NCBI RefSeq assembly: GCF_008704795.1
Contig: NZ_CP023690.1
Coordinates: forward strand, 5,900,501-5,964,500
Reading direction: 5' to 3'
Length of the DNA stretch: 64,000 bases
Source: Streptomyces spectabilis
GTDB taxonomy: Bacteria; Actinomycetota; Actinomycetes; Streptomycetales; Streptomycetaceae
This document shows positions 25,324-34,372 of this stretch, in pieces (position 1 is the stretch's first letter; every line of letters begins with the position of its first letter). Below the pieces are notes generated by a model. The model was not told the origin of the DNA, ran no database searches, and saw nothing but the letters and a program-made list of their open reading frames with translations. The translations under genes were made by a program, and so were the position numbers.

Positions 25324-26927
25324 CGCGGCGCGCGGCCCTCGTGGGCGGGAGCGTCGTCGCGGCGGGCGCCGTGGTCGTCGCCCTGGTGGCCTGGCCCGAC
25401 GACGACGGCGGCGGCGAGAGCGGACGGCGGCCCGGCCGGGCGCCCACGTCCTCCGCGGCCACCGAGCCCACCCCCGAGCCCTCGCGGTCCTACGCCCTGT
25501 CGAAGGCCCCGCGGACCATACCGGCCGTGCGCGAGCACGCCCCGGCCCGCGGCCCCGGCTGGCGCCCCGGGCCCGGCGGACGCGTGGTCGTGGGCGACCC
25601 CGGCCTGCTGGACGAGGCCCGGCTGCTCGCCGGTGAGCTGCGGCTGCGGTACGGCGGCGAGGCGCGGGCGCGCCCCGGTGACGTCCGGCTCGACCTGGAC
25701 CGCGGGGCGAAGGACCGGAACCCGGAGTCGTACACGCTCACCGTGAAGGACCGGACCGTCCGCGTCGCCGCCCCCGCCGAGGCGGGCGTCTTCTACGGCA
25801 CCCGCACTCTGAAGCAGGCCGTGCGCGCCGACGGCGCCGCGCCCGAGGGCGTCGTACGGGACGCGCCCGCGAAGCCGCGGCGCGGGTTCATGGTCGACAT
25901 CGCCCGCAAGCACTTCTCGGCCGAGTGGATCGAGCGCCGCGTCACGGAGCTGGGCGACCTCAAGTACAACGAGCTGGGTCTGCACTTCTCCGACGACCAG
26001 GCGTTTCGCATCGCCTCGGAGTCCCACCCCGAGGTGGTGTCCGCCGACCACCTCACCAAGGAGCAGGTGCGCCGCATCGTCGACCTCGCCGCGAGCCGGC
26101 ACATCACCGTCGTACCGGAGATCGACTCGCCCGGGCACCTCGGCGCGGTCCTGAAGGCGCACCCGGACCTCCAGCTGCGCGACAGCCGGGGCGTGGCGAC
26201 GCAGGGCGCCGTGGACATAGCGAACCCCGAGGCGGCGCGGATGGTCGACGACCTGCTGCGCGAGTACGGCGAACTCTTCCCCGGCGCGCAGTGGCACATC
26301 GGCGCGGACGAGTACCAGGCCCTGGTCCGCCGCGACCCGGAGGCGGCCTATCCGCGCCTGGCCGCGGCCGCGCGCGAGCGGCTCGGCCCCGGCGCCCGCG
26401 TCCAGGACCTGGCGACGCGGTGGCTGAACGACCGGGTGCGCACGGTCGGCCCGGCGCGGTCCGTCCGGGCCTGGAACGACGGCTTCTTCCGCGGCGGCGT
26501 CACGGCCGCCGACGAGCGCGTCGAGGTCGCGTACTGGACCGGCAAGGAGCTCGGCGTCCGCGAGCCCGTCGAGTACCTGCGCGAGGGCCGCGAGGTCGTC
26601 AACTACAACGACGAGTACCTCTACTACGTCCTGGGGGAGCCGAACGACTTCGTCTACCCCACCGGACAGCGCGTCTACGAGCAGTGGACGCCGCGCGTCC
26701 TGCGCGGCACCCGGCCGGTCGACGCCGCGTACGACGGGCGGATACTCGGCGCCGTCTTCGCCGTCTGGTGCGACCTCGCCGGGGCCCAGACCCAGGAGCA
26801 GGTGGCCCGGGGCATCCGGATGCCGCTGCGGGCGACGGCGCAGAAGCTGTGGGACGCGCGGGAACCGGCGCGGCCGTGGCGCGACTTCGTGACCCTTGCC
26901 GGGCAGGTGGAGGGCGGCGGAGGCTAG
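25320..26927 (+). CDS. Beta-N-acetylhexosaminidase, glycoside hydrolase family 20
   Basis: A 535-residue exported enzyme removing terminal GlcNAc or GalNAc from chitin-type or cell-wall sugars. It has a membrane/signal segment (RAALVGGSVVAAGAVVVALVAW), a GH20b-like domain to about residue 180, then the TIM barrel beginning RRGFMVDIARKHF. The catalytic pair is Asp330-Glu331 in HIGADEYQ. NELGLHFSDDQAFRI and VVPEIDSPGHLGAVL are further signatures. No lipobox Cys, so it is either released or held by an uncleaved helix. GTG 25320 overlaps a possible upstream small ORF; GTG 25317 is equally possible. Confidence 0.9.
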   Translation: MTRRAALVGGSVVAAGAVVVALVAWPDDDGGGESGRRPGRAPTSSAATEPTPEPSRSYALSKAPRTIPAVREHAPARGPGWRPGPGGRVVVGDPGLLDEARLLAGELRLRYGGEARARPGDVRLDLDRGAKDRNPESYTLTVKDRTVRVAAPAEAGVFYGTRTLKQAVRADGAAPEGVVRDAPAKPRRGFMVDIARKHFSAEWIERRVTELGDLKYNELGLHFSDDQAFRIASESHPEVVSADHLTKEQVRRIVDLAASRHITVVPEIDSPGHLGAVLKAHPDLQLRDSRGVATQGAVDIANPEAARMVDDLLREYGELFPGAQWHIGADEYQALVRRDPEAAYPRLAAAARERLGPGARVQDLATRWLNDRVRTVGPARSVRAWNDGFFRGGVTAADERVEVAYWTGKELGVREPVEYLREGREVVNYNDEYLYYVLGEPNDFVYPTGQRVYEQWTPRVLRGTRPVDAAYDGRILGAVFAVWCDLAGAQTQEQVARGIRMPLRATAQKLWDAREPARPWRDFVTLAGQVEGGGG

Positions 26928-27047
26928 CACCACGGCCGGAGTTTGAGAGCGCGGTCCGGCGGGCCAACTAGGGGGGAGGAGGACGGCCGCCTAGGGTGTG
27001 CGGCCACGGCCGCACAGGCACGGTGCGAGTACGACGGGGGCGGGGAG

Positions 27048-27560
27048 ATGGGCTACTGGGGTTACTACGTCGTGGGAAGGAGCGCGCGTCCGCTGGGGGA
27101 GTGCGCGGCGCTCGCGGGGGCGCGGGACGAACTCGCGCTTCTGGAGCGGCGGCCCGACGGCTGGCAGGTGTGGGAGTGCCCGAGCAAGGCCACCGAGGAG
27201 GCCAAGGACGTCGGGAACATGAACGCGCTGGCCGCCGAGACCGGCGCGCCCGCCCTCTTCGGCTATGTGATGGGCAGCGACTGCGTCGTCGTCGAGGCGG
27301 CCGCGCCGGAGAGCGGGGCGTGGACCACCTGCCTGGCGCGCGCCGCGATGGCCGGGTACCTGGCCGCCGACGAGCTGACCGTCGAGGACTACTTCCTGGA
27401 GCCGCGCGACGCCGCCGAGCGCGCCGTCGCCTGGGCCGCCGAGGCGGGCCGCCGGGCGCGCTCCGCCGCCCTCCTCGACGTGCTCCGCGCCGATCCCGAG
27501 CCGTCGGCCGAGCAGCTGTTCTTCCGGTTCCTGGACCGGCTCGGGGTGCTGCCGCAGTAG
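27048..27560 (+). CDS. Conserved hypothetical protein, 170 residues
   Basis: No family recognised. The soluble protein starts MGYWGYYVVGRSARPLGEC and holds two Cys, then an alanine-rich helical C-terminus from about residue 120. No signal peptide or membrane segment. GC bias by codon position is strong and the ATG has GGGGG nine bases upstream, so it is a real gene. Monocistronic by spacing: 120 bases from the hexosaminidase and 66 to the next gene. Resembles a Streptomyces-restricted family. Confidence 0.7.
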   Translation: MGYWGYYVVGRSARPLGECAALAGARDELALLERRPDGWQVWECPSKATEEAKDVGNMNALAAETGAPALFGYVMGSDCVVVEAAAPESGAWTTCLARAAMAGYLAADELTVEDYFLEPRDAAERAVAWAAEAGRRARSAALLDVLRADPEPSAEQLFFRFLDRLGVLPQ

Positions 27561-27626
27561 CCCTCCGCCCACCAGCGCTTTTCGGCCGCAGTGACGGAAA
27601 CGGGCCGTCGGACGCAGTAAGGGCAT

Positions 27627-28169
27627 GTGAAGCCAGAAGAGTCACGTGCGAGCTTGGTGGAACTGATCGCCCAGGCCGATGAGACGGGTCTCGCCGCGAG
27701 CGGGCTCGCCTGCCTCGACCGGTGCGTGCCGCTGTTCGGCGACGGCGTCGACGAGCAGGCGCTGCGGCCGCTGTGGGCGAACCTCGCGGACGGCACGGCG
27801 TGGGACGGGGCGCTCGCAGGGGTGCGGCGGAGCCTCGGGCCCGGGGACGCCGGGGACACCGCGGATCCGGCGGCCGCGCTGGCGCGGCGCATGCTCGCCG
27901 CCGTGCCCGCGGAGCGCACCGCGGGCGCCCTGCGGACCTGGGCCGACGGCTGCTCCGCCGCCGCGCTCCAGATCCACCGCCTCCTCGACGCCACCGACGA
28001 GGGCGTGGCGCCGCTGGTCGCCGCCGAACTGCGCCGCCAGATCCGGGTCCTGGAACTGCTCGCGGGGGGCGCTCCCGGCGGCGGCCTGCGCCAGGTGCTC
28101 GACGTGTCGACGGAGGGCCGCAGGGTGCTGCGCGCGGTGGTGTCACGCCGGGCGAGGAGCGCCCCCTAG
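27627..28169 (+). CDS. Conserved hypothetical protein, 180 residues
   Basis: No recognised domain. The sequence is Ala/Leu/Arg-rich and almost entirely helical, without signal or membrane segment: MKPEESRASLVELIAQADET ... RRQIRVLELLAGG. GTG 27627 is the only in-frame start near AAGGG. It may be a regulator or an adaptor; nothing in the sequence decides. The 3' end runs into a small hairpin repeat. Confidence 0.65.
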   Translation: MKPEESRASLVELIAQADETGLAASGLACLDRCVPLFGDGVDEQALRPLWANLADGTAWDGALAGVRRSLGPGDAGDTADPAAALARRMLAAVPAERTAGALRTWADGCSAAALQIHRLLDATDEGVAPLVAAELRRQIRVLELLAGGAPGGGLRQVLDVSTEGRRVLRAVVSRRARSAP

Positions 28170-28174
28170 GCGAA

Positions 28175-28192
28175 GCGCCCCTTTAGGGGCGC
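28175..28192 (+). terminator. GCGCCCC hairpin (dispersed element)
   Basis: GCGCCCC-TTTA-GGGGCGC followed by GGGG, just after the stop of the 180-residue gene. A near-identical hairpin is at 61452-61468. A common Streptomyces intergenic element that could end transcription from both sides. Confidence 0.6.
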
Positions 28193-28271
28193 GGGGCTGT
28201 GTCTATTTGCGGCTCCGCCGCGTGGGCGCGAGCAACCACATCGAACCCGCAGACGGGCACGGCATGAACAC

Positions 28272-29669
28272 CTACGGCGCGAGCACCTGACCAAGGCGCG
28301 CTCCGGCAGGAGTCCCGAGCTGCGCCCGCGCGTAGTAGACGCCACTGCCCCGCACGACAGTGCCATCGGCCCCGGTGTCCAGCTGAAGCACCGTCCCGTC
28401 CCCCTTGTCCTCGCCCTCGGCGCCGACCGCGAGGTCGGCACGCCCGTTCCCGTCGAAGTCCGCGAGGGCGACCGAGGACCCGAGCCGGTCGCCGGACTCC
28501 GTGACACCGGGGATGTCCGGCTCGTCCTGGCTGACGGCCAGCGCGCCCGTGCCGGTCAGGCCCGCGCGGGATCCCTTGAGGAGCAGCGACGTGCCCGCGT
28601 CCGTACGGGCCTTGCCCGCGCGCGTGATGTCCTCGCCCGGGGCACCGGTGAGCACGTCCGCGCAGCCGTCGCCGTCCACGTCGGCCGCCGCGACCGACCA
28701 GCCCATCGCGTCGCCCGCCTCGGCCGCGCCGGGCACCCCCGCCGTGGCCTGGTGGACGGTCCGCGCGCCCGTGCTCGTGAGGCCGCCGGAGCCGCCGTTG
28801 ACGACGGTGACCTGGCCGCCCGCGTGCGCGCCCGACTCGGAGGTGTACGGCTGGCCGACGACCAGGTCGTCGTAGCCGTCGCCGTTCACGTCGGCCGCCG
28901 CCACCGAGCGGCCGCCCCGGGTGGCGAGCTGGCCGACGCGGCTGAGGCCCGAGCGGGTGCCCCGGAACCAGACGGCCTTGGCCTGGCCCGCCGCGTCCCG
29001 GTAGGTGAGGGCCACGTCCGCGTACCCATCGTGGTTGAAGTCGCCGGACGCGGCGGCCGGGAAGGAGATCGCCCGCTCGGCCGAGGTGATCGTGCCCGCC
29101 GCCTCCTTGTCCGCGGAGAACCGCGCGGCCCAGCTGCCGCCCGTCCCGGTGGAGGCCGCGAACACGTCCGCCTTGCCGTCCTTGTCGAAGTCGCCGACGG
29201 CCACCGCCGAGCCGAACCGCGCGCCGCCGTACGCGAAGTCCTCCGACAGCTGCATGTCCGTGCCGGAGGCGAAGTCCGGGCCGTACAGCATCGTGACCGC
29301 TCCGCGGTCCTTGTGGCCCGCGGTGTCGTCCTCGCCGGGCGCGCCGATGACGAGGTCCGTGTGGCCGTCCCCGTTCAGGTCGCCCTGGGCGGTGGCGGCG
29401 GCCCACTCGTCGCCGGGCTCGTCCAGGCCGGGGACGCCGGGGCTCGACTGCGTGAGGTGCTTGCGGGCGGCCGCGTCGGGGCCGCCCGGCGCGCCCGGCA
29501 GGACGCTCAGGGCGCCCGTGCCGCCCGCTCGGGGCATGCCTGCCACCAGGTCGGCGGCGCTGTCCGCGGTGCCGGTGGCCGCGTGCGCCACCGCGCCCGT
29601 GCCGCTGACGGCGGCGCCGCCGAGGACGACGCTGCCCACGGCGAGCCAGGCCTTGTGCTTGAGGGTCAC
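28272..29669 (-). CDS. Secreted FG-GAP repeat (integrin alpha-like) protein
   Basis: A 465-residue exported protein: signal peptide (KHKAWLAVGSVVLGGAAVSGTGAVAHA) and then a probable seven-bladed beta-propeller built of FG-GAP repeats. Six calcium-loop motifs are plain: GDLNGDGHTDLVIGAPGED, GDFDKDGKADVFAAS, GDFNHDGYADVAL, ADVNGDGYDDLVVG, ADVDGDGCADVLTGAPGED and ADFDGNGRADLAVGAEGED. Streptomyces makes many such surface proteins of unknown ligand. GTG 29669 has GGGGTGGGG upstream; a longer ATG frame to 29798 has no signal-like start. Confidence 0.86.
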   Translation of the reverse strand: MTLKHKAWLAVGSVVLGGAAVSGTGAVAHAATGTADSAADLVAGMPRAGGTGALSVLPGAPGGPDAAARKHLTQSSPGVPGLDEPGDEWAAATAQGDLNGDGHTDLVIGAPGEDDTAGHKDRGAVTMLYGPDFASGTDMQLSEDFAYGGARFGSAVAVGDFDKDGKADVFAASTGTGGSWAARFSADKEAAGTITSAERAISFPAAASGDFNHDGYADVALTYRDAAGQAKAVWFRGTRSGLSRVGQLATRGGRSVAAADVNGDGYDDLVVGQPYTSESGAHAGGQVTVVNGGSGGLTSTGARTVHQATAGVPGAAEAGDAMGWSVAAADVDGDGCADVLTGAPGEDITRAGKARTDAGTSLLLKGSRAGLTGTGALAVSQDEPDIPGVTESGDRLGSSVALADFDGNGRADLAVGAEGEDKGDGTVLQLDTGADGTVVRGSGVYYARAQLGTPAGARLGQVLAP

Positions 29670-29900
29670 GTACCCCACCCCTTGAGAACTCCTGAGCTCC
29701 TGAGTGAACTCCCGGTGAATCAACGAGTTCGTAAGACTCACGGGAGGCGCGGAGGGTTGTACGGGGTGGTGGGAAACGGCGCGTGATGTATCCCGCACGC
29801 CGGGGATGTGACATCCGCGCGGTCCAGTGCGCAGGGTTCATGAGAAGCGTATGAGAAGTCCGACGGGCGCGTGGACGCGCGGCAGAGCGGGGCGGAGACG

Positions 29901-30803
29901 GTGGGAACTGTGGGGCTGGGGCTGAGGACGGGGCGCGGGACTCGGGGCGGCGCGCGCCGCCGGTGGACGCGGGCCGTGGCCGTCGCGCTCGTGGCCGGTT
30001 CGCTCGCGTCGGCCACGGCGGCCTGCGGCGGCGAGCGGAAGCCGGTGCGGCTGAGCGGCACGTTCGAGAAGGAACGGCCCCGCGACGAGGCGCGCGGCCA
30101 GCAGCTCACCGAGAGGGCGCTGGACCTGATGAGGGCGAAGCACTCGATGCGGATCAACGTGGCCCAGACCAAGGGGTCCGCGGCGGGCGGCACCGCGCGG
30201 CGCCAGGAGGTGACGCTGCACGTCGACCGGGAGAGCAACTGCACCGGCACGGTCGAACAGGGCATCATGCGCGGCGACATGATCATGGTCCAGGGGCGCA
30301 CGACGTACGTGCGCTTCCAGGACTCCTCGCTCGACGCGCTCAGCTCCCTGGCCCGGGCGCGCGGCCCCGAGATGTCCGCGCAGCTGGAGCGGCGCGTCGG
30401 GATGCTGCGCGGGAAGTACGTGAAGTTCCCGACGGGCGACGGGAGTTCGGGCAAGCGCGTGATGCCGTCGGCGCAGTGCGACCTGGACGAGCTGCTCGGC
30501 AACTTCGACGAGGTGGGCGGCACCACGACCATCCGCGCCCAGGACTCCACGTGGCGCTACGGCCGGCAGGTCATCCCGCTGGTGGAGCGGCAGGACGGCA
30601 CGGTCACCACCGTCTACGTCGCGGCGGAGGGCAGTCCCGACCTGGTCGGGATGGAGATGGAGGAGCCCGGCGGCGACCGCACGACGATGCGGCTCTCCGA
30701 CTACGACGAGCCGGTCGAGGCGAAGGCGCCGCCCGCGGCCCAGACGATCGACGCGAGCGAACTCGAAGGCCTCGGCGGCGGCGCCGGCCTCTTCGAGGTC
30801 TGA
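29901..30803 (+). CDS. Putative lipoprotein (LppX/LprG-like size), 300 residues
   Basis: An exported protein with a basic start, helix RAVAVALVAGSLASATAAC and a lipobox-like TAAC, followed by about 250 residues rich in beta strands. ALDLMRAKHSMRINVAQTK and QVIPLVERQDGTVTTVYVAAEGSPDLVGMEM resemble the beta-sheet lipoproteins (LolA/LppX fold) of actinobacteria, but I cannot prove the fold. Start at GTG 29901 has CGGAG 4 bases upstream; GTG 29871 is possible. A hairpin terminator follows. Divergent from the FG-GAP gene. Confidence 0.65.
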   Translation: MGTVGLGLRTGRGTRGGARRRWTRAVAVALVAGSLASATAACGGERKPVRLSGTFEKERPRDEARGQQLTERALDLMRAKHSMRINVAQTKGSAAGGTARRQEVTLHVDRESNCTGTVEQGIMRGDMIMVQGRTTYVRFQDSSLDALSSLARARGPEMSAQLERRVGMLRGKYVKFPTGDGSSGKRVMPSAQCDLDELLGNFDEVGGTTTIRAQDSTWRYGRQVIPLVERQDGTVTTVYVAAEGSPDLVGMEMEEPGGDRTTMRLSDYDEPVEAKAPPAAQTIDASELEGLGGGAGLFEV

Positions 30804-30839
30804 CGAACCCGCCCCCCGGACCGGACGGGGCTGAGTGAG

Positions 30840-30879
30840 CGGCCGGGGCCGCCACCCCCCACAGGAGAGGCCCCGGCCG
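30840..30879 (+). terminator. Hairpin terminator after the lipoprotein gene
   Basis: CGGCCGGGGCC (30840-30850) pairs perfectly with GGCCCCGGCCG (30869-30879) around an 18-base loop. Confidence 0.75.
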
Positions 30880-31135
30880 TCACACGGCACGAACCGCGTG
30901 GCGGTCCGTACTCCCTACTGCGTCGAGGATGCGTTTTCTGTCACACCTCACCGAGTCACCCGCTAGTTGCGCGTTGTACAAACATGGACGTGCACCGCTT
31001 TCACGCCGTAGCGTGCAGTTTCGCGCCGTGTCGCGAGCCATCACCGTGGGCCGCTGCCGGGCGGACCGCGAGCGGCGGACGGCGCGCCATGAGACCCGTG
31101 AGAGCCGCGCCTGGCCAGGCGCAGAGGGGCCCGCA

Positions 31136-31807
31136 GTGCAGGGGGAGGACGACGCCGAGCTGACCGCCGCCGTGCTCGCGGCGCAGGCCGGGGACGAGAC
31201 CGCGTTCCGGACTGTGTACCGCGCCGTGCACCCGCGGCTGCTCGGCTACGTGAGGACGCTCGTCGGCGATCTCGACGCCGAGGACGTGGCGTCCGAGGCG
31301 TGGCTGCAGATCGCCCGCGACCTCGACCGGTTCAGCGGCGACGCGGACCGCTTCCGCGGCTGGGCGGCGCGCATCGCCCGCAACCGCGCCCTGGACCACA
31401 TCCGCATGCGCGGCCGCCGCCCCGCGATCGGCGGCGACGAGACCGAGCTGACCGGCAAGCCCGCCGACGCGGACACCGCGGGCGAGGCCATGGAGTCGCT
31501 CGGCACCGACGCGGCGCTCGCGCTGATAGCCCAGCTCCCGCAGGACCAGGCGGAGGCCGTCGTGCTCCGGGTCGTCGTCGGCCTCGACGCGAAGAGCGCG
31601 GCCGAGACGCTCGGCAAACGCCCCGGAGCGGTGCGTACCGCGGCCCATCGCGGGCTCAAGCGGCTCGCCGAACTGATGGGCTCCGACGACGCCGCGCGGC
31701 CGCGCGGCCTCGGCGCCGTACCCCCGCAGCCGGACCCGCACGGACGTGCGGTGCCCCCGTCCCCCTGTGTGACGCATTCGCGTACGCGGACGCAGAAGGA
31801 CATGTGA
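31136..31807 (+). CDS. ECF RNA polymerase sigma factor
   Basis: A 223-residue sigma factor. Region 2 is TAFRTVYRAVHPRLLGYVRTL...DAEDVASEAWLQIARDLDRF...RGWAARIARNRALDHIR, and region 4 is IAQLPQDQAEAVVLRVVVGLDAKSAAETLGKRPGAVRTAAHRGLKRL. The C-terminal 40 residues are a Pro-rich tail. GTG 31136 has AGAGGGG upstream; earlier in-frame codons lack family likeness. Its TGA shares a base with the ATG of the next gene, whose product is its probable membrane partner. Confidence 0.9.
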   Translation: MQGEDDAELTAAVLAAQAGDETAFRTVYRAVHPRLLGYVRTLVGDLDAEDVASEAWLQIARDLDRFSGDADRFRGWAARIARNRALDHIRMRGRRPAIGGDETELTGKPADADTAGEAMESLGTDAALALIAQLPQDQAEAVVLRVVVGLDAKSAAETLGKRPGAVRTAAHRGLKRLAELMGSDDAARPRGLGAVPPQPDPHGRAVPPSPCVTHSRTRTQKDM

Positions 31808-32976
31808 TGGCCGACGAGCAGGACAAGTGGCTGGACCGTGTCGCGGCGGAGCGTTTGCTGCGCGGCGAGCGGCTCGACGGCATCGGCGATCACGACCGCG
31901 AACGGGCCGAGCGGCTCGCCAGGACCCTCGCCGCGCTGTCCGCGGGCAAGCCCGCGAAGACCGGTGCGGACGGTGAACTTCCTGGTGAGTGCGGAGCGGT
32001 GGCCGCGTTCCGGGCGGCGCGTGGCGGACGGACGTTTACTTCCGAGACGAGCGAGGCGCACGGGACGAGCGAGGCGGCGGGGGCGGTCGGGCCGGTGGGG
32101 TCCCCCCTGGCCCCTGGTGTCGTCGGCGGCGTCGGTGGCGCCCCCGACCCCGCGGACGAGCCCGTGCGCATCGGCGGCCCCGCCGTCCCGCCGCGGCGCG
32201 TCAGATGGGGCCGCCCCGTGCGGCTCGGGGCCGCCGCGGCCCTCGCGGCCTGCATGGCCGGCGGGGTCGCGGTCGCGGCGGGGGCCGGAGTGATCCCCTC
32301 GCCGTTCCACCGGTCCGACCGGGAGCCCGCCACCAGCGCGTCCCCGGTGCAGACGCCCGAGCGGCCGCTGCGCAGCCCGTCGACCGACGCGCCCGCGCGG
32401 CCCGACGAGGTGCCGGACGCGGAGGAGTCCCTCCTCGACGACGGGAAGACCGCCGAGCCGGACGACTCCGCGACGCCCGAGGATCCCGAGCGCTCCGGCA
32501 CCCCGGACGACGACGGCGGCGCCGACCGGGGAGCCACGGGCTCGCCCGGCACGGACGACGTCGACCCGGGCAAGGACGCGAAGCGCAACAGCCGCAAGTG
32601 GTACAAGCACGTGGTCTCCGCCTGCCGCGACTACCGCAGCGGCGCGCTCGCGAACGACAGGCGCCGCAGCCTGGAGGAGGCCGCGCGCGGCTCGGAGCGC
32701 GTGCGCTCGTTCTGCCAGCGGGTCCTGGACGGCAAGGGCAAGGACCAGGACGACGACGAGCCCGGGCGCGGGAACGGCGGCAACGGCGGCGGCCACGGCA
32801 ACGGTGGCAACGGCGGCGGCAAGGGGGACGACGAGGACGACGACCACGGCGGCCCCCGCCCGCCCGGTGGCGGACACCACGGCGGCCGCCCCGGGGGCGG
32901 CAGCCACGTCCCGCCCGTCACCCTCCCGCACCACCCCCGCCCCGTCCCGTCGTACACGGCGGCCCCCGTCTTCTGA
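31807..32976 (+). CDS. Putative membrane anti-sigma partner with acidic and Gly/His-rich tail
   Basis: A 389-residue single-pass protein translationally coupled to the ECF sigma gene. The N-terminal 130 residues are cytoplasmic (WLDRVAAERLLRGERLD... with helices that could hold sigma), one membrane helix lies around GAAAALAACMAGGVAVAAGAGV, and the outside part is an acidic Pro/Asp/Glu-rich spacer, a small Cys-containing helix (RKWYKHVVSACRDYRSGAL ... VRSFCQRVLDG) and a tail with repeated GNGGNGGGHG-like units, then HHGGRPGGGSH. No zinc-binding HxxxCxxC motif is present. The anti-sigma role is inferred from coupling and topology only. Confidence 0.6.
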   Translation: MADEQDKWLDRVAAERLLRGERLDGIGDHDRERAERLARTLAALSAGKPAKTGADGELPGECGAVAAFRAARGGRTFTSETSEAHGTSEAAGAVGPVGSPLAPGVVGGVGGAPDPADEPVRIGGPAVPPRRVRWGRPVRLGAAAALAACMAGGVAVAAGAGVIPSPFHRSDREPATSASPVQTPERPLRSPSTDAPARPDEVPDAEESLLDDGKTAEPDDSATPEDPERSGTPDDDGGADRGATGSPGTDDVDPGKDAKRNSRKWYKHVVSACRDYRSGALANDRRRSLEEAARGSERVRSFCQRVLDGKGKDQDDDEPGRGNGGNGGGHGNGGNGGGKGDDEDDDHGGPRPPGGGHHGGRPGGGSHVPPVTLPHHPRPVPSYTAAPVF

Positions 32977-33000
32977 CCCGTTCACCCATCGGCCTCCGGC

Positions 33001-33083
33001 CTCGTCCTCAAACGCCGGACGGGCTGAATGATCTCGGCTGCGGCCAGCGGACAGGGTCAGCCCGTCCGGCGCTTGAGGACGAG
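33001..33083. terminator. Long hairpin made by two inverted copies of the dispersed repeat
   Basis: 33001-33027 (begins CTCGTCCTCAAACG) is the reverse complement of 33057-33083 at 26 of 27 positions, with a 29-base loop. It stands between the convergent anti-sigma-like and L,D-transpeptidase genes and would end transcription from both sides. The repeat continues to 33098. Confidence 0.8.
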
Positions 33084-33325
33084 GCGCGGAGCGCCGATCA
33101 AACGGTGCCCCGTGCGGGTGTGACGCAAGACGCACCGACCCCCTGTGACACTTTCCGGCCCCCCGGCGCAGTACAGAGTGAGCCGACTGGTCATCGGCCC
33201 GCGCACGAGCCGGGGTTCCCCCCGTACCTACGGCTCCGTGCCATTGGCGCGGGCGGAATTCGTTCCCCCGATTCCGCCCGCGCCCTCACTCCCCGCATCG
33301 ATCCGCACCGGTCCCGCACCGGTCC

Positions 33326-34264
33326 TCACCGGTAGATGACCACCCGGTCCCCGTCCCTGACCTTCTTGAACAGGTCGGCGATCCGCCCCTTGTCCCGGAC
33401 GTTCACGCACCCGTGCGACGCCCCGCCGTACCCGCGCGCCGCGAAGTCGGACGAGTAGTGCACGGCCTGGCCGCCGCTGAAGAACATGGCGTACGGCATC
33501 GGCGTGTCGTACAGCGTCGAGACGTGATCGCGGGACTTCCAGAAGACCTGGAAGGCGCCCTCGCGGGTCGGCGTGTACTCCGAGCCGAAGCGGACGTCCA
33601 TCGTCGACATGACCTTGCCGTCGACCATCCACGTCAGGGTGCGGCTCTCCTTGCTGATGCACAGCACCCGCCCGGTCAGACAGCGCCGGTCGGGCTTCGC
33701 GGGCGGCATGCCGCCGTCCGGGTACAGCGCGTGGCGCGTCGGCTCGTCCGTCATGCGCAGCAGCCGCGCCCAGGTGCGGGTGTCCGTCGCGCCGGTCGGG
33801 GCGAGGCCCCGCTTGGCCTGGAAGCCCTTGACCGCGGCGGCCGTCGCCGGTCCGTACAGACCCGTCGGGTACTGGTGGAACCAGGCGAGCTGCCGCAGCC
33901 GGGCCTGGAGCTCGCGCACCCGCTCGCCCCGCTTGCCCTGGGCCATGATCACCGGCCCGGGCGGAGGCGGCGGCGGAGGCGGGGTCGTCCGCGGCCGGGG
34001 CGGGGCCGACGTCGGCGGTGGCGTCGGCTCCGGCAGCTTGGACGGGGGCAGCTCCGCGCGCGAGACGGGAGACTTGATCTTCGGCGTGGGGGAGCGGGTG
34101 GGCGTGGGATCGGGCGCGTCCGGGGCGGTGCGCCTCGGCGGCGCCGCCTTCTCGTCGTCCTTCCCCGCCGTGCCGACGGCCTGCGCCGTGCACCCGCAGG
34201 CCAGGGTCAGCGCGACGACGGCCCCCGCCGTCGCGCGTGCCCTGGCGGTCGCGACCCTGCCCAT
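33326..34264 (-). CDS. L,D-transpeptidase (YkuD) lipoprotein with peptidoglycan-binding domain
   Basis: A 312-residue exported enzyme making 3-3 cross-links in peptidoglycan. Order: signal peptide with lipobox-like LACGC, a long Pro/Thr-rich linker (about residues 35-105), a PG_binding_1 domain (VRELQARLRQLAWF...YGPATAAAVKGFQAKRGL), then YkuD with VHYSSDFAARGYGGASHGCVNVRD, whose SHGCxN holds the catalytic Cys and His. ATG 34264 has GGGGGA upstream. Convergent with the sigma/anti-sigma pair, and 108 bases from the MarR gene. Confidence 0.92.
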   Translation of the reverse strand: MGRVATARARATAGAVVALTLACGCTAQAVGTAGKDDEKAAPPRRTAPDAPDPTPTRSPTPKIKSPVSRAELPPSKLPEPTPPPTSAPPRPRTTPPPPPPPPGPVIMAQGKRGERVRELQARLRQLAWFHQYPTGLYGPATAAAVKGFQAKRGLAPTGATDTRTWARLLRMTDEPTRHALYPDGGMPPAKPDRRCLTGRVLCISKESRTLTWMVDGKVMSTMDVRFGSEYTPTREGAFQVFWKSRDHVSTLYDTPMPYAMFFSGGQAVHYSSDFAARGYGGASHGCVNVRDKGRIADLFKKVRDGDRVVIYR

Positions 34265-34372
34265 GGATCCCCCACGTCACTTCGTGTCACTGCGATGGCC
34301 AACCCTCCGCAGTGTTTCCCACCCGCGAAGGATTGTGAACCACGCCTCGACGAGGGCCCGTTGGGGGGGGGC

